Positions 44,491 through 53,480 of a stretch of 64,000 nucleotides of DNA are shown here, one piece after another. The stretch's first letter is position 1. Every line of letters starts with the position of its first letter. The position numbers and the translations under genes were made by a program. Below the pieces are notes generated by a model, which did no database searches, was not told where the DNA came from, and was given only the letters and a program-made list of their open reading frames with translations. Where the stretch lies: the NCBI RefSeq assembly GCF_014117215.1, contig NZ_JACGXS010000006.1, positions 124,001-188,000 of the forward strand, in the 5' to 3' direction. The DNA is from Stenotrophomonas tumulicola. Its GTDB lineage: Bacteria; Pseudomonadota; Gammaproteobacteria; Xanthomonadales; Xanthomonadaceae.

Positions 44491-45389
44491 CGTCCGACGC
44501 AACCGTGACGCCGCATGACGTGCGACGCAGGCAGTTCCTCATCGGCCTGGCAGGCATGTCAGCTGCAATGCTGCTGCCGGGAGGGCCAGCGCAGGCAGCC
44601 CAGGCGCCTACGCTCAGGATCCAACGCTTGGCGTGGGCCGGCATCCGCCTGCAATTGCCCCAGGCGACCTTGTTCATCGATCCGCTGGTCAATCCCGAGG
44701 CATGGGGCAAGGCGCTCGCTGACCCCCTGGTACCCGTAGCCGACAGCGTGGGCGACACCAGCGTGCTGATTACCCACGCACACCCGGACCACTACGATGC
44801 GCAGGCAACGGCTGACGCCCTGCGGCGTGGTGGCGTGCTGGCGTATCCAGCGGGCATCCAGCCTTTCCCGCTACCGGCAGGTGCGCGGGCCAGGCCCAGC
44901 CCTCTCTGGGAACCTCAACTGCTGGGTGACTTCACCGCCACGCCGGTGCCTGCAGCGGATGGCTACGGCGACACCCAGGTGTCCTGGGTGGTCTCCGCTG
45001 GCGGACGACGGATCTTCCACGGTGGCGATACGTCGTGGCACGGGAACTGGTGGCGTATCGGCCGTCAGTTCGGCCCCTTCGACATCGCCTTTCTTCCGAT
45101 CAATGGAGCGCGCTTCGGTTGGCGAAAGCCAGCCAGCGGCCAGCCGGGCGTGCTGACGCCGGACCAGGCCGTGGCCGCCGCCAACATCCTGGGGGCACGC
45201 ATGCTGGTGCCGATCCACTACGGTGTCACCGGCATGCAGGATTATCAGGAAGTGACCGATCCGATCAGGCAACTGCGCAAGGCCGCACGCGGGCACTCCG
45301 TGGCGATACAGGTCGTGCCACCCGGCGGATGGGTCGATCCAGCAGGCCAGCCTGGCGACGCGCCCAGCGGGACAACTTCGCAGGAATGA
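44487..45389 (+). CDS. Tat-exported MBL-fold hydrolase, UlaG-like
   Basis: 300 residues from ATG 44487. Twin-arginine signal RRRQFLIGLAGMSAAMLL (about 16-33) predicts Tat export. Intact HxHxDH (THAHPDHYDA), FHGGDTSWHG, and IHYGVTG. Resembles UlaG/RomA-type lactonases or N-acyl-phosphatidylethanolamine phospholipase-like proteins; substrate unknown. Forms a pair with the upstream MBL gene. Confidence 0.87.
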   Translation: MTSDATVTPHDVRRRQFLIGLAGMSAAMLLPGGPAQAAQAPTLRIQRLAWAGIRLQLPQATLFIDPLVNPEAWGKALADPLVPVADSVGDTSVLITHAHPDHYDAQATADALRRGGVLAYPAGIQPFPLPAGARARPSPLWEPQLLGDFTATPVPAADGYGDTQVSWVVSAGGRRIFHGGDTSWHGNWWRIGRQFGPFDIAFLPINGARFGWRKPASGQPGVLTPDQAVAAANILGARMLVPIHYGVTGMQDYQEVTDPIRQLRKAARGHSVAIQVVPPGGWVDPAGQPGDAPSGTTSQE

Positions 45390-45393
45390 ACTG

Positions 45394-45525
45394 TCAGGCC
45401 GCTCGCCGCGTAGCAAACCAACCGATCGCCGCAGCCGCGAGGCCGCCCCATATGACACCAAGCGCGAATTGCGCGCCGCCGAAGCAGCTGGCCGCGGCGC
45501 CGATGCAGGAATGGCTGCATTTCAC
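45394..45525 (-). CDS. Possible small membrane protein
   Basis: A minus-strand frame ending at 45394 reads naturally: KCSHSCIGAAASCFGGAQFA, then LGVIWGGLAAAAIGWFATRR, a membrane helix with a basic tail. Starts available are GTG 45525 and TTG 45534; an in-frame TAG lies upstream just after a GGAGG-ATG, so a 1-base shift may have broken a slightly longer gene. Confidence 0.3.
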   Translation of the reverse strand: MKCSHSCIGAAASCFGGAQFALGVIWGGLAAAAIGWFATRRAA

Positions 45526-45617
45526 GGCCTGCAATGGTGAATTGACCTGGCCGGTGATTCCCGCTGCGCTGGGTGCCGCCTAGCATCGTGGGCCTCCTTA
45601 CCTGTCCGGAAACCACC

Positions 45618-46502
45618 ATGTCGCTCCCTGATCCGCCAGACCCGCGCCGCCTTGCCTTCAATACGCTGCAGGTAGGCGAGGTTGAAGTGTTCTACCGCGA
45701 GGCGGGACCGAAGGACGGGCCCGTGCTGCTGCTCCTGCATGGCTTCCCCAGTTCCAGCCACATGTTCCGCGACCTGATGCCATTGCTGGCGTGCCGGTAC
45801 CGGGTGATTGCCCCGGACCTGCCGGGTTTCGGCAACACCAAGGCGCCGCCGCGCGGTCGCTTCGATTACACGTTCGACAACCTCTACTCGATCATCGAAG
45901 GCTTCACCGAGGCGCTGCAGCTGGAGAAATACAGCCTGTACGTGTTCGATTATGGTGCCCCGGTCGGCTTTCGCCTGGCCGCAGCGAACCCGGGGAAAGT
46001 CACCGCCATCATCAGCCAGAACGGCAACGCCTACCTGGAAGGTTTCAGCGACCAATGGGGACCATGGCAGGCATACTGGCGCGAGCCCAGCGCTGCCAAT
46101 CGCGAAGCCTGCCGCGCCTCGCTGTCACCGGAAACCATCCGCGACTGGCAGTACGGCACCGGTGCCGACCCGACGCGACTGTCGCCGGACGGTTACACCC
46201 TGGACATCCATTACATGGCGCGTGCGGGGGCCGAAGACATCCAGCTGGACCTGATCCTGGACTATCGCAGCAACGTAGCCGCCTATCCCGCCTTCCAGCA
46301 GTACTTCCGCGATCACCAGCCGCCGCTGCTCGCGGTATGGGGCAAGCATGATCCGGCCTTCATTCCGCCAGGAGCCAAAGCCTATCAACGCGACATTGCC
46401 GATGCCGAAATCCATCTGTTGGACGCAGGACACTTCGCGCTGGAAACGCATGCCATGGATGTTGCAGGGCTGATCATCGAGTTCCTTGACCGCAGGCTTT
46501 GA
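45618..46502 (+). CDS. Alpha/beta hydrolase, epoxide hydrolase / dehalogenase type
   Basis: 294 residues from ATG 45618 (MSLPDPPDPRR). Oxyanion HGFPSSSHMF at 41-50, nucleophile Asp111 in VFDYGAPVGF (Asp rather than Ser, as in epoxide hydrolases and haloalkane dehalogenases), WGKHDPAF, and catalytic His in LDAGHFALET. Substrate unknown. Followed by a clear terminator. Confidence 0.88.
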   Translation: MSLPDPPDPRRLAFNTLQVGEVEVFYREAGPKDGPVLLLLHGFPSSSHMFRDLMPLLACRYRVIAPDLPGFGNTKAPPRGRFDYTFDNLYSIIEGFTEALQLEKYSLYVFDYGAPVGFRLAAANPGKVTAIISQNGNAYLEGFSDQWGPWQAYWREPSAANREACRASLSPETIRDWQYGTGADPTRLSPDGYTLDIHYMARAGAEDIQLDLILDYRSNVAAYPAFQQYFRDHQPPLLAVWGKHDPAFIPPGAKAYQRDIADAEIHLLDAGHFALETHAMDVAGLIIEFLDRRL

Positions 46503-46528
46503 ATGCGGGCAGCAGGCCAGCAGAAGCA

Positions 46529-46565
46529 GGAAAGCCGCTCCGTTGCCAAGGCGGCTTTCCTTATT
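46529..46565 (+). terminator. Rho-independent terminator
   Basis: Arms GGAAAGCCGC (46529-46538) and GCGGCTTTCC (46551-46560) around a 12-base loop, then TTATT. Ends the hydrolase transcript and may also serve the convergent DUF1328 gene. Confidence 0.8.
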
Positions 46566-46594
46566 GAAGGCAACGGGGCGTGGCCGCGCTGCGC

Positions 46595-46768
46595 CTAGGT
46601 GACCTTCCTGGCGATGGTCATGCCCAGCACGAACAGCACCACGGCGATGATGATGCCGGCCCAGAACAGGAACTTGGCAATGCCGATGGCACCACCGGCG
46701 ATGCCGCCAAAGCCGAGTGCACCGGCGATCAGGCCGATGATGGCGAATATGATGGCCCACTTGATCAT
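46595..46768 (-). CDS. Small membrane protein, DUF1328/YtjA family
   Basis: 57 residues from ATG 46768 (MIKWAIIFAIIGLIAGALGF), AAAGGA upstream. Two membrane helices: IKWAIIFAIIGLIAGALGFG and IAKFLFWAGIIIAVVLFVLG. Family members are stress-related but of unknown function. Confidence 0.9.
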   Translation of the reverse strand: MIKWAIIFAIIGLIAGALGFGGIAGGAIGIAKFLFWAGIIIAVVLFVLGMTIARKVT

Positions 46769-46961
46769 GTGACGTCCTTTGCGGAAGAGGTTCGTGTGCC
46801 ATGGACGATAGCCATGCGGCTGTCGTCCAGCGGTGAGTCCGCCGCGTGCGGCAGGTGAAGAGAAGATCACGTTGCCAACCGGCCATTACGGCACATCCGT
46901 TCCTTGCCAATCCGTGAGAATCTAGGCTGGGTAACCGTTTTCATGGAATGGAGGGATTCCG

Positions 46962-47813
46962 ATGTTGCACCTTCTGCGGCGCCCGGCCGCGTTGCTTGTC
47001 CTTGTCATGGCATTGCCGGTCGCGGCTGCCACCCCACCGGCACCCCTGAAGGTGATGTCCTTCAATGTGCGCACCCCGGCCGATAGCGAACCCGGCAAAC
47101 GCTGGGAAGACCGGCGCGACGCCATGGTGGCGACCATCCAACAGGCCCATCCGGCGGTGCTGGGTACCCAGGAACTGGTCAAGCAGCAGGCTGATTATCT
47201 TGCCGGACACCTGCCCGATTACCGTTGGTTCGGCAAAGGTCGACGCGGGGATGATGGTGATGAACACATGGGCGTGTTCTACGACAGCAAGGCGGTGGCG
47301 CTGGAGCAATCCGGCGATTTCTGGCTGTCCGATACGCCGGACATAGCGGGCAGCATCAGCTGGGGAAACCTGTTCCCGCGCATGGTGACGTGGGGCCTGT
47401 TCCGGCGGCTGGATGATGGTCGCCGTTTCTACCTGTTCAACACCCACCTGCCCTACCGCGACGAAGACGAGCCACGGCGCGTGCGTGGTGCGCAGGCGAT
47501 CGTGGCACATATCAAGACGTTGCCGGCGGATGTTCCGGTGGTGGTGACCGGTGACTTCAACAGCGAGCCGGGCGGGTCGACATACGCGGCGTTTACCACG
47601 GCATTGCAGGATGCACGCACGCAGGTGGCTGATCCGCGTGGGCCGAAGAACACCTTCCACGATTTCACCGGCAAGGCGACCACGGAACTGGACTGGGTGC
47701 TGGTGCGGGGATTCAAGGCACGCAGCTTCGCCACGCTGGATGGGCGGGTGGATGGCATCCTGCCATCCGATCATTTCCCGCTGGTGGTGGAGCTGGATTG
47801 GAGCGCGAAGTAA
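46962..47813 (+). CDS. Exported endonuclease/exonuclease/phosphatase-family protein
   Basis: 283 residues. Signal peptide (RPAALLVLVMALPVAAA). EEP fold motifs: VMSFNVRTPADSE, LGTQELVKQQ (metal Glu), FNTHLPYRDED, VTGDFNSEPG, and SDHFPLVVELD (catalytic Asp-His). Acts on a phosphoester outside the cytoplasm; exact substrate unknown. Confidence 0.92.
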   Translation: MLHLLRRPAALLVLVMALPVAAATPPAPLKVMSFNVRTPADSEPGKRWEDRRDAMVATIQQAHPAVLGTQELVKQQADYLAGHLPDYRWFGKGRRGDDGDEHMGVFYDSKAVALEQSGDFWLSDTPDIAGSISWGNLFPRMVTWGLFRRLDDGRRFYLFNTHLPYRDEDEPRRVRGAQAIVAHIKTLPADVPVVVTGDFNSEPGGSTYAAFTTALQDARTQVADPRGPKNTFHDFTGKATTELDWVLVRGFKARSFATLDGRVDGILPSDHFPLVVELDWSAK

Positions 47814-47829
47814 GGCGGCCGCGGCGTTC

Positions 47830-47940
47830 GCCGGCCATGGGTCGGCGCTACCGGGGTGTCGACTGGATTGGGTTGCGCCGAGCCATGCTCGGTGACGTTG
47901 CAGGTGCAAAAGCGTGACGGCCGGCGGCCGTCACTACCCT
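47830..47940. repeat. Cluster of three REP palindromes
   Basis: GCCGGCCATGGGTCGGCG followed by CTACC (47830-47852), a degenerate GCGCCGAGCC-ATG-CTCGGTG (47874-47893) and GTGACGGCCGG-CGGCCGTCAC followed by TACC (47914-47938). They lie between the convergent EEP and smeX genes. Confidence 0.7.
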
Positions 47941-47945
47941 GCTGG

Positions 47946-49364
47946 TCAGTTCGCCAGCGCGACGGTTGGCTGGGCTGCCTGCCCCCAGCCACCCAGTGCC
48001 TTGTACACCGCCACCACGCTGACGTTGACCTCCGCCTCGGCCGCTGCCAATGCATCGTCGGCAGACAGTTGCGTACGCTGCGCGTCGAGCAGCGTCAGGA
48101 AGTCCTCGGACCCCTCCCGATAGCGGATCTGCGCCAGTGATTCCGCGCGCCGCGCCGCCTCTGCCTGCTCGGCCACGATCGCCAGCCGCGCCTGCTGTTT
48201 GGCGTAACGGGTCAACGAGTTCTCGGTGTCTTCCAGCGCCAGCAGCACGGCCTGTTCGTACTGCGCGGCCACGCCATCGGCTTCGGCCTTGGTGGCCTTC
48301 AGCCGTGCGCGCACGGTGCCGAAATCGAATGCGGCCCAGCTCAACGACGGGGTCAACGACCACGCCTTGTTGTTGCTGTTGACCAGGCCATTGGCATCGC
48401 CGCCAAGGAAGCCGACGAAGCCGGTCAGCGACAGCCGCGGGAACAGGTCCGCAGTGGCCACGCCGACCCGTGCACTGGCTGCTGCCAGGCGTCGTTCGGC
48501 GGCACGCACGTCAGCACGCTGGCGCAGCAGTTCGCGGGTATCCCCCAGCGGCAGCTCCTTGGCGAATGCAGGCACTTCGCGCGGTGCCAACAGGCCATCC
48601 AGCGATTCCGGACGCTGCCCCAGGAGCACGGCCAGGCGATGGCGCGATTGTGTCTGCGCCACTTCCAGCAGCGGGATGTCGGCCTCGATGGCCTTCAACC
48701 GCGCGCGGCTGCTCTGCACGTCCAGCTCGCTGCCCGCACCCAGTTCCCAGCGGGTTTCGGTCAGCTTCTGGGTGTCGCGCAGGTTGCCCAGGGTCTGCTC
48801 GGCGACGGCGATGCGCTTCTGGGTGCCGCGCAGTTCGAAGTAGTTGCGCGCCACTTCGGCGGCAACCAGTACCTGCGCGTCGGCCAGGTTGGCCCATTCG
48901 GCATCCAGGTCCGCCCGTGCCGCTTCGGCAGCACGGCGCTGGCGACCGAACAGGTCCAGTTCCCATCCCGCATCGAAGCCGAGCTGGTAGCTCTCGCTGA
49001 AGACGCGCTCGCCACCGGCCAGCGCATCAGGCTGCTTGCGCCGGTCATACGAACCACCGGCGGTCACGTGCGGGGCCTGGTCCAGGCGACGTTCGACGAA
49101 CACCGCACGTGCCTGCTGCACGCGGGAGATCGACACACGCAGGTCCAGGTTGTCGGCCAGCGCGGCGTGCACCAGTTGTTCCAGCACCGGATCATCGAAC
49201 TGCGCCCACCACGTGGCCACCGGCGACTCGGTGCTGTACACCGGCGCCGCCGCCCCCTGCAGGGTCACCGGCGCTTCCACCGGTGCCTTGTAATCGGGGC
49301 CAACGGTCACGCAGCCAGCCAGCAGCACGCTGGACAGGGCGACCGCCAAGGTCTTGATCACCAC
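47946..49364 (-). CDS. smeX: Outer-membrane efflux lipoprotein SmeX (OprM/OprN type)
   Basis: TolC-like channel of the SmeVWX pump. 472 residues. Lipobox LLAGC with Cys18; two OEP repeats (for example LRVSISRVQQARAVFVERRL and RVGVATADLFPRLSLTGFVG), long coiled-coil helices rich in Ala/Gln/Arg. Its ATG overlaps the smeU2 stop by 7 bp. Last gene of the operon. Confidence 0.94.
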   Translation of the reverse strand: MVIKTLAVALSSVLLAGCVTVGPDYKAPVEAPVTLQGAAAPVYSTESPVATWWAQFDDPVLEQLVHAALADNLDLRVSISRVQQARAVFVERRLDQAPHVTAGGSYDRRKQPDALAGGERVFSESYQLGFDAGWELDLFGRQRRAAEAARADLDAEWANLADAQVLVAAEVARNYFELRGTQKRIAVAEQTLGNLRDTQKLTETRWELGAGSELDVQSSRARLKAIEADIPLLEVAQTQSRHRLAVLLGQRPESLDGLLAPREVPAFAKELPLGDTRELLRQRADVRAAERRLAAASARVGVATADLFPRLSLTGFVGFLGGDANGLVNSNNKAWSLTPSLSWAAFDFGTVRARLKATKAEADGVAAQYEQAVLLALEDTENSLTRYAKQQARLAIVAEQAEAARRAESLAQIRYREGSEDFLTLLDAQRTQLSADDALAAAEAEVNVSVVAVYKALGGWGQAAQPTVALAN

Positions 49365-50095
49365 GGCAGCACCTCGCCCAGGTAGGTGAAGCTGCCATTG
49401 GGTCCGTCGGCGCCAAGCAGCGCCATCTGCACGCTGGACTGTGCGCCCACGGAAACTTCCACTTCGCCCTCGCCACGGTTCATGTCGGTCTTTACGTAAC
49501 CCGGATGCACGGTGTTGACCTTGTGGGCGGTGTCGCGAAGCTCATAGGCCAGTTGTGCGGTCCATGCGTTCACCGCGCTCTTGGACACGTTGTAGGCCGG
49601 CACCTTGAAGTCATAGATCGGCGAGCCTGGCTGGGTGTGCAGGGTCACCGAACCGAGCAGGCTGGACACATTGACGATGCGTGCTGCGGCGGATTCGCGC
49701 AGCAGCGGCAGGAACGCCTGGGTCACCGCGACCAGCGCGAACAGGTTGGTGTCGAAGGTACGACGCCAGATATCCAGGGACTGCTGCGACGGGGCCTGGC
49801 TGATGTCATCCAGGATGATGCCGGCATTGTTGACCAGGATGTCCAGGCGCCCGTGGCGCTGGCGTACCTGTTCCACGGCGGCGGCGATGCCAGCCTCGCT
49901 GGTGACGTCCAGCTCGATGGCCTCCACCGGCAGGCCTTCGGCCTGCAGCTTCAGTGCCACTTCCACTGCGGTATCGCGCTTGCGGCCGGCCAGCAGGGTG
50001 TGCACGCCGGCCTGCGCCAGCTGGCGCACGGTCTCGGTGCCGATGCCACGGGTGGCACCGGTGACCAGCGCGATCTTGTTTGCGTGGGTGTTCAT
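49358..50095 (-). CDS. smeU2: Short-chain dehydrogenase SmeU2
   Basis: SDR encoded inside the SmeVWX operon. 245 residues from ATG 50095 (MNTHANKIALVTGATRGIGT). GATRGIG cofactor motif, NNAGIILDD, catalytic YNVSKSAVNA. It may reduce quinone-like or redox substrates connected with the pump; its physiological substrate is not known. About 117 bp with two REP palindromes separate it from smeW. Confidence 0.92.
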   Translation of the reverse strand: MNTHANKIALVTGATRGIGTETVRQLAQAGVHTLLAGRKRDTAVEVALKLQAEGLPVEAIELDVTSEAGIAAAVEQVRQRHGRLDILVNNAGIILDDISQAPSQQSLDIWRRTFDTNLFALVAVTQAFLPLLRESAAARIVNVSSLLGSVTLHTQPGSPIYDFKVPAYNVSKSAVNAWTAQLAYELRDTAHKVNTVHPGYVKTDMNRGEGEVEVSVGAQSSVQMALLGADGPNGSFTYLGEVLPW

Positions 50096-50136
50096 GGTTT
50101 CAATCCTTGCTGGTTGAAAAGAGGGTTTCCGGAGCC

Positions 50137-50196
50137 GCCGAGCAGGGCTCGGCGCTACCGGGACGTCGGAGGTGCAGCGCCGAGCCATGCTCGGCG
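50137..50196. repeat. Pair of REP palindromes inside the sme operon
   Basis: Minus-oriented GCCGAGC-AGG-GCTCGGC with CTACC (50137-50159) and plus-oriented GCAGCGCCGAGCC-ATG-CTCGGCG (50174-50196) between smeW and smeU2. They may uncouple expression of the last two genes. Confidence 0.75.
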
Positions 50197-50212
50197 GGCA
50201 CCGGGACATCCG

Positions 50213-53200
50213 TCAGTGGTGAAGGGTCGACTCGCCGTGGCTCACCAGCTGGCCGCCACCATTCCGGGTCACGAACTTGCGCAGTGCCACGTAGAACACC
50301 GGGGTCAGGAACAGGCCGAACAACGTGACGCCCAGCATGCCGGCGAACACCGTGATGCCGGTGACCGAGCGCACTTCGGCGCCCGCACCATGCGACAACA
50401 CCAGCGGCACGGTGCCGGCGATGAAGGCGATGGAGGTCATCACGATGGGACGCAGGCGCAGGCGGCAGGCTTCCAATGCCGCTTCCACGATGCCCTTGCC
50501 CCCCATCTCCAGCTCCCGGGCGAACTCGACGATCAGGATCGCGTTCTTGCACGCCAGCCCCATCAGCACCACCAGGCCGACCTGTACGAACACATTGTTG
50601 TCACCACCGGTCAGCCATACGCCGACCAGCGCCGACAGCAGCGTCATCGGTACGATCAGGATCACCGCCAGCGGCAGCGACCAGCTTTCATACAACGCCG
50701 CCAGCACCAGGAAGGCCAGCATCACCGCGACGGGGAACACGATCAGCGCGGCATTGCCCTGGGTCGCCTGCTGGTAGCTCAGGTCGGTCCACTCGGTGAC
50801 CATGCCCGGCGGCAACACCTGGGCGGCGATCTCGGTCAGCTTGGCCATGCCTTCGGTGGACGACAGCAGGCGCGGATCGGTTTCACCGGCCAGGTCGGCG
50901 GCCGGATAACCGTTGAAGCGCAGCACCGGATCCGGGCCGAACGTCTGCTTGACGCTGACCATCGAACCGATCGGCACCATTTCGCCGCGATCATTGCGGG
51001 TACGCAGGCGACCGATGTCTTCCACGCTGTCACGGAACTGGCCATCCGCCTGTGCGATCACCTGCCAGGTACGGCCGAACTGGTTGAAGTCGTTGACGTA
51101 GGCCGAACCCAGGTAGGTCTGCAGCGTGTCGAACAACTCGGTCAGCTGCACGCCCTGTGCCTTGGCCTTGACGCGGTCCACCTCGGCATCCAGCTGCGGC
51201 ACGTTGGCCTGGTAGCTGGTGATCGGGAAGGCCATGCCCGGGGTCTGCGCCACCGTGCCCTGCATGGTCTGCACGGCGGTCTGCAACGCGCCGTAGCCCA
51301 GGTTGCCGCGGTCTTCGATGAACATCTGGTAGCCGTTGCCGTTGCCCAGGCCAAGGATCGGCGGGGGCATCAGCGAGAACGCAAACCCTTCCTGGAGGGC
51401 CGAGATCTTCTGGTTGATCTCGGCATTGATCTCCGCCGCAGTACGGCCATTGCGCTCGCTGAACGGCTTGAGCGGCACGAAGGCCACGCCGGTATTGGGC
51501 GTGTTGGTGAACTGCAGCGCGTTCAGGCCGGGGAAGGAGATGGTGTGCGCCACGCCTTCGGTTTCCAGCGCGATGTCGGCCACCTTCTTCAGCATCGCGT
51601 CGGTGCGGGCGATGGACGAACCTTCCGGCAGTTTCACGCCGGCGATCAGGTACAGCTTGTCCTGGGTGGGGATGAAGCCCGGTGGCACCGCCTTGAACAT
51701 CACGCCGGTACCGACCAGCAGCAGGGCATACACCGCGAACACCGCACCGCGCTTGCCGAGGATGTTCGATACGCTGCGCTCGTACTTCTCCGAGCTGGAC
51801 TTGAAGAAGCGGTTGAACGGACGGAATACCCAGCCGAACAGGCGGTCGATGATACGGGTCGGTGCGTCCTTGTCTGCATCATGTGCCTTCAGCAGGCGAG
51901 CGGCCAGGGCCGGCGACAGGGTCAGCGAGTTGATGGCCGAGATCACCGTGGAGATGGCGATGGTGACCGCGAACTGCTTGTAGAACTGGCCGGTGACGCC
52001 GGACAGGAAGGCCATCGGCACGAACACGGCACACAGCACCAGCGCGATGGCGATGATCGGGCCGGACACTTCCTTCATCGCCTGGTGGGCCGCAGCCGTG
52101 GGCGAGAGCCCTTCTTCGATGTTGCGCTCGACGTTCTCCACCACCACGATCGCATCGTCGACCACGATGCCGATCGCCAGCACCAGGCCGAACAGGCTCA
52201 GCGTGTTGATCGAGAAGCCCAGCACGTACAGCGCGCCGAACGTACCCACGATGGACACCGGAACGGCGATCAGCGGAATGATCGAGGCGCGCCAGGTCTG
52301 CAGGAACAGGATGACGACCAGCACCACCAGCGCGATGGCTTCGAGCAGGGTGGAAACCACGGCCTTGATCGAATCACGCACGAAGATGGTGGTGTCATAC
52401 ACCGCTTCGTACTTCACGTCGGCCGGGAAGGTCTTCTGCATCTCGTCCATGGTGTTGATGACAGCATCGCGGATTTCCAGCGCATTCGCACCAGGTGCCT
52501 GGAAGATGCCGATGCCCACCGCGTTCTTGCCATCCAGCTGCGAACGCAGGGTGTAGTCGCCGGCGCCAAGCTCCAGGCGGGCGACGTCGGACAGGCGGAC
52601 CACTTCACCATCGGTACCGCTCTTGAGCACGATGTCGCCGAACTCCTGCTCGCTCTTCAGCCGCCCCTGCGCATTGATCAGGGTCAGGAACTGGCTGTTG
52701 GGCATCGGCTCGGCGCCAAGCTGGCCGGCCGACACCTGCACGTTCTGCTCGCGCATGGCACCCACCACGTCGCTGGCGGTCAGCCCACGGGCGGCGATCT
52801 TGTCCGGGTCCAGCCACGCACGCATGGCGTAGTCACCACCACCGAAGATCTGTGCATCGCCCACGCCCTGGATACGCGACAGCGCATCCTTCACATGCAG
52901 GCGTGCGTAGTTGCGCAGGTACAGGGTGTCGTACTTTCCTTCCGGCGAAGTCAGGTGCACCACCATCAGGAAGGTCGGCGACTGCTTCTGCGTGGTCACG
53001 CCCTGGCGGCGCACGTCTTCCGGCAGGCGGGCCTGGGCCTGGGCCACGCGGTTCTGCACCTTCACCGCCGCCGCATCCGGATCGGTACCCGGGCGGAAGG
53101 TGATGGTCATCTGCAGCACGCCATCGGAGCCGGCGACCGATTTCATGTACATCATGTCCTCGACGCCGTTGATCGCCTCTTCCAGTGGCGTGGCCACGGT

Positions 53201-53383
53201 TTCGGCGATCACCTTTGGATTGGCGCCCGGGTACACGGTACGCACCACCACCGAAGGCGGCACCACGTCGGGGTATTCACCGGTCGGCAGCAGCGGAATG
53301 CTGATCAGGCCGGCGGCGAAGATGATGATCGACAGCACCGCCGCGAAGATCGGCCTGTCGATGAAGAAGCGGGAAAAATCCAT
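50213..53383 (-). CDS. smeW: RND multidrug efflux transporter SmeW
   Basis: Inner-membrane proton-driven pump of the HAE1 RND family, 1056 residues. Twelve helices; N-terminus MDFSRFFIDRPIFAAVLSI; proton-relay Asp pair in GIVVDDAIVVVENVERN; the large periplasmic porter loops; C-terminal TVFAGMLGVTLFGLFLTPVF. Works with SmeV and SmeX in export of quinolones, chloramphenicol and similar drugs (established for S. maltophilia). Confidence 0.96.
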   Translation of the reverse strand: MDFSRFFIDRPIFAAVLSIIIFAAGLISIPLLPTGEYPDVVPPSVVVRTVYPGANPKVIAETVATPLEEAINGVEDMMYMKSVAGSDGVLQMTITFRPGTDPDAAAVKVQNRVAQAQARLPEDVRRQGVTTQKQSPTFLMVVHLTSPEGKYDTLYLRNYARLHVKDALSRIQGVGDAQIFGGGDYAMRAWLDPDKIAARGLTASDVVGAMREQNVQVSAGQLGAEPMPNSQFLTLINAQGRLKSEQEFGDIVLKSGTDGEVVRLSDVARLELGAGDYTLRSQLDGKNAVGIGIFQAPGANALEIRDAVINTMDEMQKTFPADVKYEAVYDTTIFVRDSIKAVVSTLLEAIALVVLVVILFLQTWRASIIPLIAVPVSIVGTFGALYVLGFSINTLSLFGLVLAIGIVVDDAIVVVENVERNIEEGLSPTAAAHQAMKEVSGPIIAIALVLCAVFVPMAFLSGVTGQFYKQFAVTIAISTVISAINSLTLSPALAARLLKAHDADKDAPTRIIDRLFGWVFRPFNRFFKSSSEKYERSVSNILGKRGAVFAVYALLLVGTGVMFKAVPPGFIPTQDKLYLIAGVKLPEGSSIARTDAMLKKVADIALETEGVAHTISFPGLNALQFTNTPNTGVAFVPLKPFSERNGRTAAEINAEINQKISALQEGFAFSLMPPPILGLGNGNGYQMFIEDRGNLGYGALQTAVQTMQGTVAQTPGMAFPITSYQANVPQLDAEVDRVKAKAQGVQLTELFDTLQTYLGSAYVNDFNQFGRTWQVIAQADGQFRDSVEDIGRLRTRNDRGEMVPIGSMVSVKQTFGPDPVLRFNGYPAADLAGETDPRLLSSTEGMAKLTEIAAQVLPPGMVTEWTDLSYQQATQGNAALIVFPVAVMLAFLVLAALYESWSLPLAVILIVPMTLLSALVGVWLTGGDNNVFVQVGLVVLMGLACKNAILIVEFARELEMGGKGIVEAALEACRLRLRPIVMTSIAFIAGTVPLVLSHGAGAEVRSVTGITVFAGMLGVTLFGLFLTPVFYVALRKFVTRNGGGQLVSHGESTLHH

Positions 53384-53480
53384 GGGAATGTCCTTGGTTT
53401 GGCCAGCGCCGGGATGCAGCCACCCTGCCCCTGCCGTTACGGCAGGGGATCGGGGTTCGCGGTGACGCTGGCCGGATGGA

